NCBI GenBank assembly: GCA_016934265.1 | Contig: JAFGTF010000080.1 | Location: 1-64,000, forward strand | Direction: 5' to 3' | From: Spirochaetota bacterium | GTDB taxonomy: Bacteria > Spirochaetota > B62-G9 > DRHN01 | Length of the DNA stretch: 64,000 bases | Part shown: piece by piece, positions 31,386 to 41,480 of the stretch | How the letters are laid out: every line of letters begins with the position of its first letter | Numbering within the stretch: position 1 is the first letter of the stretch | The notes under the pieces: model-generated | Told to the model about the DNA's origin: nothing | Seen by the model: only the letters and a program-made list of their open reading frames with translations | Database searches by the model: none | Translations under genes and position numbers: made by a program

Positions 31386-32377
31386 ACGTTCTTCTCTCGT
31401 CCTCCGTTATCCGCATAGAGGTGCGTGTACATGTCCACCTTGTCCGCTGAGAGCTCGGGCGCGGCGAACGCATACTCCATCCCCTCCTTCACCTCCCGTT
31501 CAACCTCCCGCTCGATTCTGCGGAGCGCTTTTTCATCGACCTTCTTTCCGGACAACAGAAACCGCCGGTATATGACAAGCGGGTCTTTCGCCCGCCAGGT
31601 GGACAGCTCCTCGGCCGGCCTGCCGTCATCGAAATCGTGGCTTTCCGAGTGACCGCGAAAACGGTAGGTCTTGCATTCGATCAGCGTCGGCCCACCGCCG
31701 GCCCTTGCCTTTCGCACCGCCTTGTCCACGGCCTCCACGACCCCGCACACGTCCTGCCCGTCGACACAGACTCCTTCCATTCCATACCCCGCCGCGCGTA
31801 TGTAGATGTCCGGCGTCTTCATCTGGAACCGCAGCGGCGTGGATAGAGCGTACGCGTTGTTGTTGCATACCAAAACGAGGGGCAGGTTCATCGTCGACGA
31901 GCAGTTCATTGCCGAATGGAAGGACCCGGTACTCGAAGCCCCGTCCCCGAAGAACGCGAGCACCACCCTGTCGGATTCGGTGTACTTCAGTGAAAACGCT
32001 ACACCGAGCGCCACCGGTAGGTTGCTTCCCACTATGTAGGTGCCGAGGATTATTCCCTTCGAGATGTCGCCCGAGTGGTGTGCGGAAAACCTGCCGCCCG
32101 ACATCGACTCGGGCTTCTTGAGCGCATCGAGCACGTGCTGCCTGACGGACATCCCCCTCGTGAGCATGGCTCCAAGCTCCCTGAGGGCCGGGGATACGAA
32201 GTCCCCTTCCGAGAGGCAGAACGAAGCGCCGACGGTCACCGCCTCCTGTCCGATGCCGGTCATTGGTTTGTACGGGGACTTCTTTTCCCTGTATAGGTCG
32301 GAGAGGACCTCCTCCGTATGCCGCGTGAGGTACAGGCACCGGTAAAGCCTCTTTTGGTCTTCGATAGACATTCGCAT
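31382..32377 (-). CDS. Alpha-ketoacid/acetoin dehydrogenase E1 alpha subunit (TPP)
   Basis: GIGQEAVTVGASFCL, FFGDGASSTGSFHSAMNCSSTMNLPLVLVCNNNAYA TPP motif; overlaps E1 beta by 4 bp. Confidence 0.93.
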   Translation of the reverse strand: MRMSIEDQKRLYRCLYLTRHTEEVLSDLYREKKSPYKPMTGIGQEAVTVGASFCLSEGDFVSPALRELGAMLTRGMSVRQHVLDALKKPESMSGGRFSAHHSGDISKGIILGTYIVGSNLPVALGVAFSLKYTESDRVVLAFFGDGASSTGSFHSAMNCSSTMNLPLVLVCNNNAYALSTPLRFQMKTPDIYIRAAGYGMEGVCVDGQDVCGVVEAVDKAVRKARAGGGPTLIECKTYRFRGHSESHDFDDGRPAEELSTWRAKDPLVIYRRFLLSGKKVDEKALRRIEREVEREVKEGMEYAFAAPELSADKVDMYTHLYADNGGREKNV

Positions 32378-32501
32378 TGTGTAATCCGGTATGCAGGAGA
32401 CCTGGTATCAGCGTAGAAAGGCCGCCACAATCCCCATTCCGGCCCGCTCGATCCCCCGCTGGTATTTGATTTCTAACGGGTTTGTTTTCGAACCCGTCCC
32501 C

Positions 32502-34955
32502 TCAGAATCCCTGGTGCACGGTGCGCTGGATGACCTGGTCCTGGACTTCTTCGCTGAGGTTGACGAAGATGGCGCTGTATCCCGCCACTCGGACCACGAG
32601 ACCGCGGTACTCCAAGGGTTTCGCCTGGGCTTTCAGCAGCTTCTCTTTCGTAATGACGTTGAACTGCACGTGCATCCCGCCGAGGTCGAAGTACGCCAGA
32701 AAATAGTCGACGAACTTCGAGAGGCTCTCTTCGGTCTCGAGCGCGGACGGTGAGAAGGTCTGGTTGAATATCATGCCCTTGCCGAAACGCACGAAATCGA
32801 CCTTAGCGACCGAGGCGGCGCTCGCGGTCGGTCCGTTCATATCCGTACCCGAATAGGGCGATATCCCTCCTGCAAGAGGGGTTTTCGCCCGTCGTCCGTC
32901 GGGGGTCGCACCCACCTCTTTACCCATCCCGACATGCGCCGTCACCGCGGTCAGTCCCGGTCTGAATCGACCGCCCCGGCCGTTCGTGTACCGCTCCGCC
33001 TCATCCGCAAACGATTCAACCACCCTCTTCACGATGCCGTCCACGTAATCGTCGTTGTTGCCGTATTTCGGGACCTTCTCACGGAGCATGGCCTGCAGGG
33101 TTTCATACCCGACGAAATCGGCGTTTAGGGCGGCCTGAAGCTTGAAAGCCTCGACGCTCTTGTCCTCGAACACCAATTTTTTGATCGCTGCAAGCGAGTT
33201 GCCGGTGTTGGCGCCCCCGACCGCAGTCGGGCCGGTGAAATTATATCTCGCCCCGCCTGCGGCCACCTCTCTTGCTGATTCGATACAGCCGGGAACGAGC
33301 ACCGAGACTATGGGGCTCGGCACGAGGTCGGCGTGAACTCTGTCGATCGCATTGTCTTCGACTGCAAGATGTTCGAAGAAATAAGCCATCTGCTTTTTGA
33401 ATGCTGAAAAAAGCGATTCGAACGAATCGAAATCCGAAAGGCTGCCGAGTGGCAGCCCGTTCTGTTCTCCTGTCAGCCGGCAGACTCCGTTGTTGATCGT
33501 ATACTCCAGCACCTTGGCGAGATTGAAATAGCCGCCGTTTTCCCGCCCCCAGCCGCCCACGACGTTAAGCTCCACGCAGCCGACCGGCGCGTACCGGCGC
33601 GCCTCCCGTACGGGGATGCCGACGTTCTGTACCGCCGGGATGCACACCCCGTCGTTCATGAGCTGCGGCATTCCGGTACCCAATCGTATGACCTCTGCGG
33701 TCCGCATGAGAAACGCGCGCGGGGCCTTCTTAGAAACCCTCACAGTGAAGTTCGGCTGTGCAAGCCCCACATGCTCCTGGGCGTTCAGGCAGAGGAAAGA
33801 AAGCTCGTTCGTCGCGTCGTTTCCCTCGCCGTCCACCCCTCCGACAGTGACATTCTGTCCCATCGGAAACCCGCCCGTTATCCTCGCGGCTTCCGTTTTG
33901 TATAAAAGCAGCGGCTCAGAGAATTTCAGCCAGAAACAGTCCAGAAGCTCCTGTGCCCGCTCCCTCGTCAGAACACCCGAAGCGATGTCTTTCCGATAGT
34001 AGGGTAAAAGGTACTGGTCGATCCTCCCCGGACTGTAGGAGCTTCCGTTATTGTCGATCTGAACGATAATCTGAACGAACCAAAGCGATTGCAGGCTCTC
34101 ATGGAAGTTTCTCGCGGGTTTCGCCGGGACCTGACGGCAGATCTCCGCGATCCGGAAAAGCTCCTCCTTCCTCTTTTCGTCATGCTCGCTTTGCGCACTG
34201 GATTCCGCGAGCTCGGCGTACCGTTTTGCAAAGACTATCGCCGCATCGCACGAGACCATGCAGCTTCGGTAAAAGAGGGCCTTCTCCACGTAATCGGGTT
34301 TTTCCGGGTCGAGCGCGTCGAGCGCCTGCAAGACCTCGCGTTTGATTCCCTCGAACCCGATCCGGATGACTTTCTCGTAGTCTAAGAGCACGTGGCCGAG
34401 CGCGGTTTCCTCGTGCGCGGTGACCGAAAACACCTTCGCCTTCATACGGTGATTCAACGTCTCTTCCGGAAGCGTATTGAACAGGACCCGGCGTATCCCC
34501 TTATCTTTCCAGTAGGGGAATATGCCTTTCAGGTCCTCTTTTACCTTATCGGAGACATAGAAGGAGTCGACCGATCTGGTAGGGAGAAGGTCGAGCTCCT
34601 CTTCGAGCCATCCTGCGTCGAACTCGGGAAACACGGGAGCGCTCTTAGGCATGCTCGCGTGATGCCCCACGATCAGCTCGGAATCGGATATGAACACATG
34701 GATCCGGCCGAGCAGCATGTGCAGGGTCTTGGCCCGCTTCATCAGCGGGGGCTCATGTGCGAAGGCCTTGTAGGCTTCGGTGACTATGGTCGCCCGCTCG
34801 CTGCAGAGCTGCCGTTTCGAAGAGAGGAACCGGTCTTTCAGGAATTTTATACGTTCGGATGCAGGCTCCCGGTACGGGCCCATATCCGCCCAGTCCCCTG
34901 CACGATGCACGTAATCCCCGGCACGGTTTTTATTTCTTACGTAGGCGTCTATCAT
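32502..34955 (-). CDS. Glycyl radical enzyme, dehydratase/lyase type (not PFL)
   Basis: Active-site PVGCVELNV; C-terminal glycyl loop RVAGYSAIFVNL; ~817 aa. Confidence 0.9.
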   Translation of the reverse strand: MIDAYVRNKNRAGDYVHRAGDWADMGPYREPASERIKFLKDRFLSSKRQLCSERATIVTEAYKAFAHEPPLMKRAKTLHMLLGRIHVFISDSELIVGHHASMPKSAPVFPEFDAGWLEEELDLLPTRSVDSFYVSDKVKEDLKGIFPYWKDKGIRRVLFNTLPEETLNHRMKAKVFSVTAHEETALGHVLLDYEKVIRIGFEGIKREVLQALDALDPEKPDYVEKALFYRSCMVSCDAAIVFAKRYAELAESSAQSEHDEKRKEELFRIAEICRQVPAKPARNFHESLQSLWFVQIIVQIDNNGSSYSPGRIDQYLLPYYRKDIASGVLTRERAQELLDCFWLKFSEPLLLYKTEAARITGGFPMGQNVTVGGVDGEGNDATNELSFLCLNAQEHVGLAQPNFTVRVSKKAPRAFLMRTAEVIRLGTGMPQLMNDGVCIPAVQNVGIPVREARRYAPVGCVELNVVGGWGRENGGYFNLAKVLEYTINNGVCRLTGEQNGLPLGSLSDFDSFESLFSAFKKQMAYFFEHLAVEDNAIDRVHADLVPSPIVSVLVPGCIESAREVAAGGARYNFTGPTAVGGANTGNSLAAIKKLVFEDKSVEAFKLQAALNADFVGYETLQAMLREKVPKYGNNDDYVDGIVKRVVESFADEAERYTNGRGGRFRPGLTAVTAHVGMGKEVGATPDGRRAKTPLAGGISPYSGTDMNGPTASAASVAKVDFVRFGKGMIFNQTFSPSALETEESLSKFVDYFLAYFDLGGMHVQFNVITKEKLLKAQAKPLEYRGLVVRVAGYSAIFVNLSEEVQDQVIQRTVHQGF

Positions 34956-35484
34956 GATCCACCTTGATCCGCGGCGATCTATTTTTGGCACTCGACCGCC
35001 CGTCATACCCGGGCCGCGGAATAAAGCCGCAGTACGGCCTCAAGACAGGCACATGCCGTAAAAGCAATATAGGGCGGGTGGCGTGAAATGTCAATGCCTC
35101 TCGATTGTCCTTCGGGACGCTCGAAGCGGACAATCTCCCGGCTGCCGGCAGAAAGCTGCCGTACAAAAAAAAGACGAAAAAGAGGACGCTTCGGTCCGCA
35201 GGAACAGGGAATTCAAAACCCCATAACAGTTCGGCAGCAAAAAAAATGCTTTGCAGGACGATACGGGACGTGCACTCAGGCCTCGCGTTTTGTTTTACAA
35301 CGACACCGCGCCGGTACTGCGGCGAAAAGGGCCGGGGGCGGCATACCTACGCCGGCCCGCACAGGCGCCTTTTTAGCGCACCCGTAAAAAATCCTTTTGA
35401 AACGGCGGAAATATTATGTACACTTATCGAATAAGTTACCGTACATGCGGTAACTCACCTCGAAAAGGAAAGGAAGCGAAGCGC

Positions 35485-36591
35485 ATGCCTGTAAGGATCG
35501 GTATCATCGGATGCGGTGCCATCACGCGCCGTGCATTTTTACCCGGATTTGCACAACCGGGGACTGAGGAGGCGAAAAAGGCCAATCCGTACTACGACCA
35601 CGGCGGATGTAAAAACGCCGAAGTGGTTGCTCTTTCGGACGTGGACGTCGAGAAAGCAAAAGAACTGGCCGCCGAATTCCACGTTCCCAAAACCTACGAC
35701 GACTGGCACGATCTTCTGGCCGACAGCCAGATCGATGCCGTGTGCATCAACACCCCGAACCATCTGCACGCCGAAATGACGGTCGCGGCCGCAAAGGCGA
35801 AGAAGCACGTCATGGTCGAGAAGCCGATGGCCGGCACGGTCCGTGAAGCGGACATGATGGTCGATGCGGCGAAAAAAAACGGCGTTTTTCTCATGGTCGA
35901 CCAGACGCAGCGCTTCTGGCCGATGCACGAAGTCGCCATGGATATCGTACGTTCCGGCCTCATCGGGCGCGTGATATCGGTGCGGGGCAAGATGGCGCAC
36001 GGAGGGCCCCGGTTCTGGAGCCCGGCCAGCACCTGGTTCGGCAGGAAACAGGAGGGCATTCACGGCGCGATGTTCGATATCGGCATCCACAAGCTCGACC
36101 TGATACGGTATATGCTGGATTCGCCGATCTCCGAGGTCGCCTGTTTTACAACCACCTTCTCGGAGGGGATCGATGTCGAGGACAACGCGGTAGCGATCTT
36201 CCGGACGAAGAACGGCGTCATGGGCGTGCTGGAGGCGAGCTGGACCTGCAACCCCAGGGAGAACACCACATACGTGTACGGGGAGCTGGGCAACCTGAAG
36301 CTCGGTCATACGAAAGAGGAGCCCATATTCGTCGAGATAGCGGTTCCAGACGCCGCCCAGAACCGGGACATCCCGCCCGGAACCCTCACCGCCGGGAAAT
36401 ACGTCCCTGTAATCCCGACGCGAAGCAAGTTCGGCGGGCCGTGGCAGCATTTCGTGGACTCCGTAACGTCCGGGACTCAACCGTCTCCCTCCGGTGAGGA
36501 AGGCCGCGCCAGCCTCGAAGTGATACTTGCGGCTTTTCGCTCCTCTTCGGAAGGGCGGGCCGTCTCGCTGCCCCTTTCCCGAAAGGGGTGA
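35485..36591 (+). CDS. Gfo/Idh/MocA-family oxidoreductase
   Basis: RIGIIGCGAITRRAFLPGF; EKPMAGTVREADMMV. Confidence 0.92.
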   Translation: MPVRIGIIGCGAITRRAFLPGFAQPGTEEAKKANPYYDHGGCKNAEVVALSDVDVEKAKELAAEFHVPKTYDDWHDLLADSQIDAVCINTPNHLHAEMTVAAAKAKKHVMVEKPMAGTVREADMMVDAAKKNGVFLMVDQTQRFWPMHEVAMDIVRSGLIGRVISVRGKMAHGGPRFWSPASTWFGRKQEGIHGAMFDIGIHKLDLIRYMLDSPISEVACFTTTFSEGIDVEDNAVAIFRTKNGVMGVLEASWTCNPRENTTYVYGELGNLKLGHTKEEPIFVEIAVPDAAQNRDIPPGTLTAGKYVPVIPTRSKFGGPWQHFVDSVTSGTQPSPSGEEGRASLEVILAAFRSSSEGRAVSLPLSRKG

Positions 36592-36653
36592 TACACCGGG
36601 CCGCGCGATATACGATATTCGCGGCGTACTATATAGGTGAAGGAAGGAAACTA

Positions 36654-37508
36654 ATGGAGAACAAGATAGGACTGAATCCTCTTACGATACGGCAGTCGCA
36701 GGGACTGGAGTCGAAAGTGCGAATAGCGGCCCGTGCAGGCTACGACGGAGTCGGGCTTCGCGGCGACGAGATAGAGACGTACATCGAGGAAGGCCATACA
36801 ACTTCGGACATCGTAGACCTTCTTCGTGAAACGGGCCTTGGTATCACCGATGTGGGGTCGGTCGCCGGGTGGCAGTTCACCGATCACCCCCCGCTCGTCT
36901 GCCAGATCAAAACGAGCGGGCTGGTGGACCCGGCCGCACTTGATCGGAGGGTGGACCGTTTTTTCAGGCTGGTGTCCGAAGCCGGAGGAGAGATTGTACC
37001 CGCCGTATCTGCGATAGAAGAGGAAGGCGACTTTGATCGCGGTGTCGAGGACTTCAAAAGCCTCTGCAGGCGGGCTGCGGAGCACGGGCTCAAGATCGCG
37101 TTCGAATTCGTCGGTTTCGGCAGACAGATGTCCAACCTCCGGATCGCCAACCGGCTGATCGCCGAGGCCGGCCAGGAAAACGGGGGGCTTCTGTTAGATA
37201 CATTCCACTTTCACCGGGGCGGATGCTCCATCGACGACCTGCTCGAAACACCGGCGGATCGTATCTTCCTCGTCCATCTCAACGACGTCATGGACAAGCC
37301 GGTAGATACGATCCGAGACCAGGACCGGCTGTACCCGGGCCTCGGCGTTTTAGACCTCCCCCGCATACTGGGCGCCCTACGGTCCATCGGCTACGAGGGA
37401 TTCTATTCGCTCGAGATATTCAACGAAGACTACTGGAAACGCGATCCACTCGAGGTTGCGACCACGGCACGAACGTATGCAAAAGAGGTCTTGCGCGCCG
37501 TGCCCTGA
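36654..37508 (+). CDS. Sugar phosphate isomerase/epimerase (TIM barrel, IolE/IolH-like)
   Basis: IAARAGYDGVGLRGDE, GLLLDTFHFHRGG, IFLVHLNDV, YEGFYSLEIFNEDYW. Confidence 0.85.
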   Translation: MENKIGLNPLTIRQSQGLESKVRIAARAGYDGVGLRGDEIETYIEEGHTTSDIVDLLRETGLGITDVGSVAGWQFTDHPPLVCQIKTSGLVDPAALDRRVDRFFRLVSEAGGEIVPAVSAIEEEGDFDRGVEDFKSLCRRAAEHGLKIAFEFVGFGRQMSNLRIANRLIAEAGQENGGLLLDTFHFHRGGCSIDDLLETPADRIFLVHLNDVMDKPVDTIRDQDRLYPGLGVLDLPRILGALRSIGYEGFYSLEIFNEDYWKRDPLEVATTARTYAKEVLRAVP

Positions 37509-37700
37509 AGGATGCAGAACGGGCGGTTGCCGCTTCTCAGCGGAAATACGGTTTTATAACGGGCGCGGCATGCGGGCCGGCCCGCGCCGACGATTCCCGA
37601 AGCGACGGTACTTCTCTTCCACGCTTCCCGTAGGGAGCGGAGGGAAAACCAGCCGGGGTTTTTACGGCGGCACGAAAAATCGGGAGAGGCCGTATACGGA

Positions 37701-38633
37701 TCAAGGCACCCGTATGCCCTCTATGCCGAGCCCGATTCTATAGAGAGAAGTCCTTGCGGTGATGAAAAGCGTTTTCCAGTCCTCGCCGCCCCAGGCCATG
37801 TTTGCAGCCACTTCCGGAACATCGATCCTGCCCAGCATACCGCCGGACGGGTCGAACACCCATATTCCGCCCGGTCCCGTGACGTACACGTTGCCCTCGG
37901 TATCGACTTTCATCCCGTCCACGTCTCCCGGCTCGTCTCCCTCAAGCTCTGCGAACACCCTTCCGCCCGAGACGGTTCCGTCGGGGTTGGCATTGAACAC
38001 CCGAACGTGCGCCCGGTCCGTATCGTCGATATACAAAAGCGACTCGTCCGGCGAGAAGGCCAGGCCGTTGGGCTTTTCGAAGTCGTCCACTATAAGCGTC
38101 AGCGTATCGCCGCCCGCGTTCGGAGAAAGGCGGTAGACGCCCTCAAACGGCAGCTCCCGAGCGTCAAGGATTCCATCCTCCAACAAACCGTAGGGAGGAT
38201 CGGTGAAGTAGACGCCGCCGTCAGACTTTACCACGACGTCGTTGGGGCTGTTGAGACGTTTTCCTTCATACGCTCCCGCAATGGTGATTACGCTGCCGTC
38301 TTTCTCCTCGCGCGACACCCGGCGGTTTTTATGTTCACAGGCGATGAGCCTGCCCTGCCTGTCAAGTGTGAGCCCGTTGGATTTACCGCTGGGAAACCGA
38401 ACCACCTCGGCGCCCCTGTCCGGCGTATACCGCCACATCCTGTTTGCCGGGATATCGCTGAATATCAAGCACCCTTCTGCGGCGTCCCAGACGGGCCCCT
38501 CGGTGAACACGAATCCGGTCTGAAGCTTCTCGAGCTCCGCACCCCGCCGGACTATCTCGCCGAACTTGTTTCGCACTATTTTGTCCTTTTTTCGGTTCCC
38601 ACCACCCGTTCCGTAACGACTCGCTGCTTTCAA
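37701..38633 (-). CDS. SMP-30/gluconolactonase/LRE-like lactonase
   Basis: FTEGPVWDAAEGCLIFSDIPANRMWRY, SGKSNGLTLDRQGRLIACEH, NSPNDVVVKSDGGVYFTDPPYGL. Confidence 0.9.
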   Translation of the reverse strand: MKAASRYGTGGGNRKKDKIVRNKFGEIVRRGAELEKLQTGFVFTEGPVWDAAEGCLIFSDIPANRMWRYTPDRGAEVVRFPSGKSNGLTLDRQGRLIACEHKNRRVSREEKDGSVITIAGAYEGKRLNSPNDVVVKSDGGVYFTDPPYGLLEDGILDARELPFEGVYRLSPNAGGDTLTLIVDDFEKPNGLAFSPDESLLYIDDTDRAHVRVFNANPDGTVSGGRVFAELEGDEPGDVDGMKVDTEGNVYVTGPGGIWVFDPSGGMLGRIDVPEVAANMAWGGEDWKTLFITARTSLYRIGLGIEGIRVP

Positions 38634-38649
38634 CCGCTTCGTACGGAAA

Positions 38650-39495
38650 TCACTTCGGACCGGGGACCCCGTACACGCGGCAGGCGTTTTTTAAGAGTAT
38701 CTTGCCCTTTACCTCGTCCGAAACATTCAGCGTTTCCACTTTCCAGTACTCGGATTCGAGATCGCTCCAGGGGCTGTCCGTGCCGAATAAAAGCCTTTCC
38801 AAGCCTCCGTCGATTCTTCCCAGCTCCCGCGCAATCCACCGTATCCCGAACGAGGGCGCCATAACCTGATCGGTATACACGTCGTAGCCTGCTTCGATCC
38901 ATTCTATGAAACGGGGCACGAATTTGAGTATGCCGCCGGTCGCCTCTCCCATATGGACGAGATGGTACCGGCCTCTTTTTCCATACGCGTTCATGAAGCT
39001 GTCCAGCTTGCACGGGTCGCTGTTGCCGCTTCCCGTGTGGATCTGTATAGCGAAGCCTTTTTGTTCGGATGCGTCGAGAATATACTCCAGGTTGCCGGTG
39101 AACTCGGCGTCCCAGGTGTCTGGATCGAGCGAATACGTCTTCCATTCTCCCGGACTCATTTTAAACGCCCTGATCTTCGGGTGCCGGATCGATTCTATCG
39201 CCCTTTTAGTCAGGTCCCCGCATTCGGGCAGAGGGGAAACCCAATACCCGCCGTACAAAGCGGGTATTTTCTCCACACAATCCCTCACGAGCGCATTGTA
39301 CGCGAAATTCCGCTCCTCATCCTCGAGGTGTGTCGGGACTACGAGCCCGTATTCGATACCGCTTTTTTCGACGTACTTACCGCAATCGCGATAATCCCTG
39401 TGCTCGACGTTCAGCGGCCGAATCATACGCTCCGCATACCGACGACACCCCCATTCGCCGACGTGGATATGCGCATCGAAGATTCTTCGTTTCAT
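38650..39495 (-). CDS. Amidohydrolase-family protein
   Basis: RIFDAHIHVGEWG, IQIHTGSG, LLFGTDSPWSD. Confidence 0.82.
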   Translation of the reverse strand: MKRRIFDAHIHVGEWGCRRYAERMIRPLNVEHRDYRDCGKYVEKSGIEYGLVVPTHLEDEERNFAYNALVRDCVEKIPALYGGYWVSPLPECGDLTKRAIESIRHPKIRAFKMSPGEWKTYSLDPDTWDAEFTGNLEYILDASEQKGFAIQIHTGSGNSDPCKLDSFMNAYGKRGRYHLVHMGEATGGILKFVPRFIEWIEAGYDVYTDQVMAPSFGIRWIARELGRIDGGLERLLFGTDSPWSDLESEYWKVETLNVSDEVKGKILLKNACRVYGVPGPK

Positions 39496-39720
39496 ATACC
39501 TCTCCCGTTATATGGACTCTATCAAATCAGCGCTGTATGTCAACACCATTATACCGTGCGGGCTGAAATTTTTTAGCCAGCCGGCAAGAAACGCATTCCC
39601 GGGCGGACGCGGGCTCAGGGATACTTCCGTTTCCCCTTTCGACATGCGGAATATCCTCCCCCGACCGAGCCGCGCAACTTTCTCGTCGGTGGATGACATA
39701 CGGATGCGTCATATTAGTAA

Positions 39721-39751
39721 TTGACAAAAATCGAGTGTATGTTTTATTCTA
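39721..39751 (+). promoter_or_regulatory. Promoter TTGACA-N18-TATTCT upstream of the MBL hydrolase
   Basis: ttgacaaaaatcgagtgtatgttttattct. Confidence 0.45.
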
Positions 39752-39829
39752 AGCTGGTATCCTACGGCGATATGCAAATGAGAACAACGCCCGGGCACTA
39801 TTCCGGGCAGCCGAAAGAAAGGAGCACGC

Positions 39830-40525
39830 ATGCAGATTCTGCCCGGTATCTACATTCTCCATGGATCCGCCTATGGAGCACATGTCAACTTTTATCTTTT
39901 GCACGGCAAAGAGGGCACCGTCATAATCGATACGGGTATCGTACCGGCGGACATCGAACGTGCAGAGAGGCGGATGCAACTCTGGGGCGTTCCGCTCGAG
40001 AAAATAGATTATATCATGCTGACACACAGCCATTACGACCACGCCGGCAATGCCGCGCTGTTGAAAAAAAGGGGGGCTACGGTAGTGGCCGGTCCGGGTG
40101 ACGCGGAGGGTATCGAACAATCCGACTCGCGGACGATCCCCTATGCGGAAGGGTTACAGGTGCCGCCGTGCAAGGTGGACCTGGTCGTGACCGACGGCGA
40201 AATCGTCGATGCCTGCGGGTACAGTTTCGAGGTTATCCATGTTCCGGGCCATACGGACGGGAGCGTTATCTACCAGCTTCGCCTCTTCGATAAGATCATA
40301 TGGTTCTCTGGAGACCTCTTTTTCGCAGTGGACAGGGACTTTACCGCCGATCTATGCTGGCGCGGCACAGAAGAGTTCGACCGGGAAAAATATATAAAGA
40401 GCCTGAAACGTCTTTCCGCGATGCCCGTGGACTGCGTGCTGGCAGGACATTTGCTGCCCTGCCCCGACGAGGCCTTCCGGCTAGTCGGTCATGCCTACTC
40501 GAAGGCTCTCATCGAGCTGCGATAG
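39830..40525 (+). CDS. MBL-fold metallo-hydrolase
   Basis: THSHYDHAGNAALL; HVPGHTDGSVIYQL; FSGDLFF. Confidence 0.92.
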   Translation: MQILPGIYILHGSAYGAHVNFYLLHGKEGTVIIDTGIVPADIERAERRMQLWGVPLEKIDYIMLTHSHYDHAGNAALLKKRGATVVAGPGDAEGIEQSDSRTIPYAEGLQVPPCKVDLVVTDGEIVDACGYSFEVIHVPGHTDGSVIYQLRLFDKIIWFSGDLFFAVDRDFTADLCWRGTEEFDREKYIKSLKRLSAMPVDCVLAGHLLPCPDEAFRLVGHAYSKALIELR

Positions 40526-40820
40526 GAAACCGAAAACTGTAGTATTTCATCTGCCGGTCAAGGCGGCGGATCGAGCCAGCGGTACGGATATCGCCTAAAA
40601 GCCGATGCGGCTATCTCCGTATACGGAATAAATCTCCGCCGCTTCAATCGGACGTGCGGCTACGAAGCCGGAGAACCGGCACTCACCCGGTATAGTACAT
40701 CTTTCAGATCGGTACGACCCGTATTATAATACTTCACTCTATCTTCACGTCAACTATTCAGAGCCGACAACTTCTTTCGCTATTATAGTAGAGTAAGAAG
40801 ACAAAACGAGGAGGAGTTCC

Positions 40821-41324
40821 ATGAAAAGAGCAGCGAAAATCATATCGACGGTGCTGTTGATGACAGGGTTTTTCACCGCGCTCGTCGCGTCCGACGAGAT
40901 CGGTGCAAAAGCGGCGAAAAAAAATCCTGACCCGGGCATAGAGCAGATGCTGTTGTATGCGATCCAGGACGAGTACCTCGCCCGCGCGGAGTACTACGAG
41001 GTGATAGACCGGTTCGGCAGCGTTCGGCCGTTCTCCAATATAGTGAAATCCGAACAGACCCACGTGGGTTTGCTCGTCCCCCTGTTCGAGAAGTACGGCT
41101 TCACGGTGCCGGAGGATACGTACGCCTCGCACGTCGTGGTTCCGGACGACCTAAAGTCGGCGCTCGAGATCGGGGTACAAGCGGAGATCGACAACATCGC
41201 GATGTACGAGTCCTTCTTAGAGCGTGACCTTCCGGAAGACGTCCGTGCCGTTTTCGAGCGGCTGAAAGCCGCGTCGGAGAATCACCTCGGGGCGTTCAGA
41301 AACGGCCTTTCGCGCTACCAGTAA
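40821..41324 (+). CDS. DUF2202 ferritin-like protein, exported
   Basis: Signal peptide; AIQDEYLARAEYYEVIDRFGSVRPFSNIVKSEQTHVGLLVPLFEKYG. Confidence 0.88.
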   Translation: MKRAAKIISTVLLMTGFFTALVASDEIGAKAAKKNPDPGIEQMLLYAIQDEYLARAEYYEVIDRFGSVRPFSNIVKSEQTHVGLLVPLFEKYGFTVPEDTYASHVVVPDDLKSALEIGVQAEIDNIAMYESFLERDLPEDVRAVFERLKAASENHLGAFRNGLSRYQ

Positions 41325-41337
41325 AAACCGCTCGAAA

Positions 41338-41382
41338 AAACCGCCGCGTGCGTCCGATACAGCCTTTACCACGCGGCGGTTT
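41338..41382 (+). terminator. Hairpin terminator
   Basis: aaaccgccgcgtg...cacgcggcggtttt inverted repeat. Confidence 0.6.
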
Positions 41383-41424
41383 TCAACATATTGCATTGCC
41401 CCATCCTGTCGCATACCGTATACT

Positions 41425-41440
41425 AACAAGTATACTTGTT
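41425..41440. promoter_or_regulatory. Perfect 16-bp palindrome AACAAGTATACTTGTT, candidate operator
   Basis: 40 bp upstream of the polyferredoxin start codon. Confidence 0.5.
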
Positions 41441-41480
41441 TCTCCGTTACAGTCCGAAACGGGGTACAGGAGGAGGCCGT

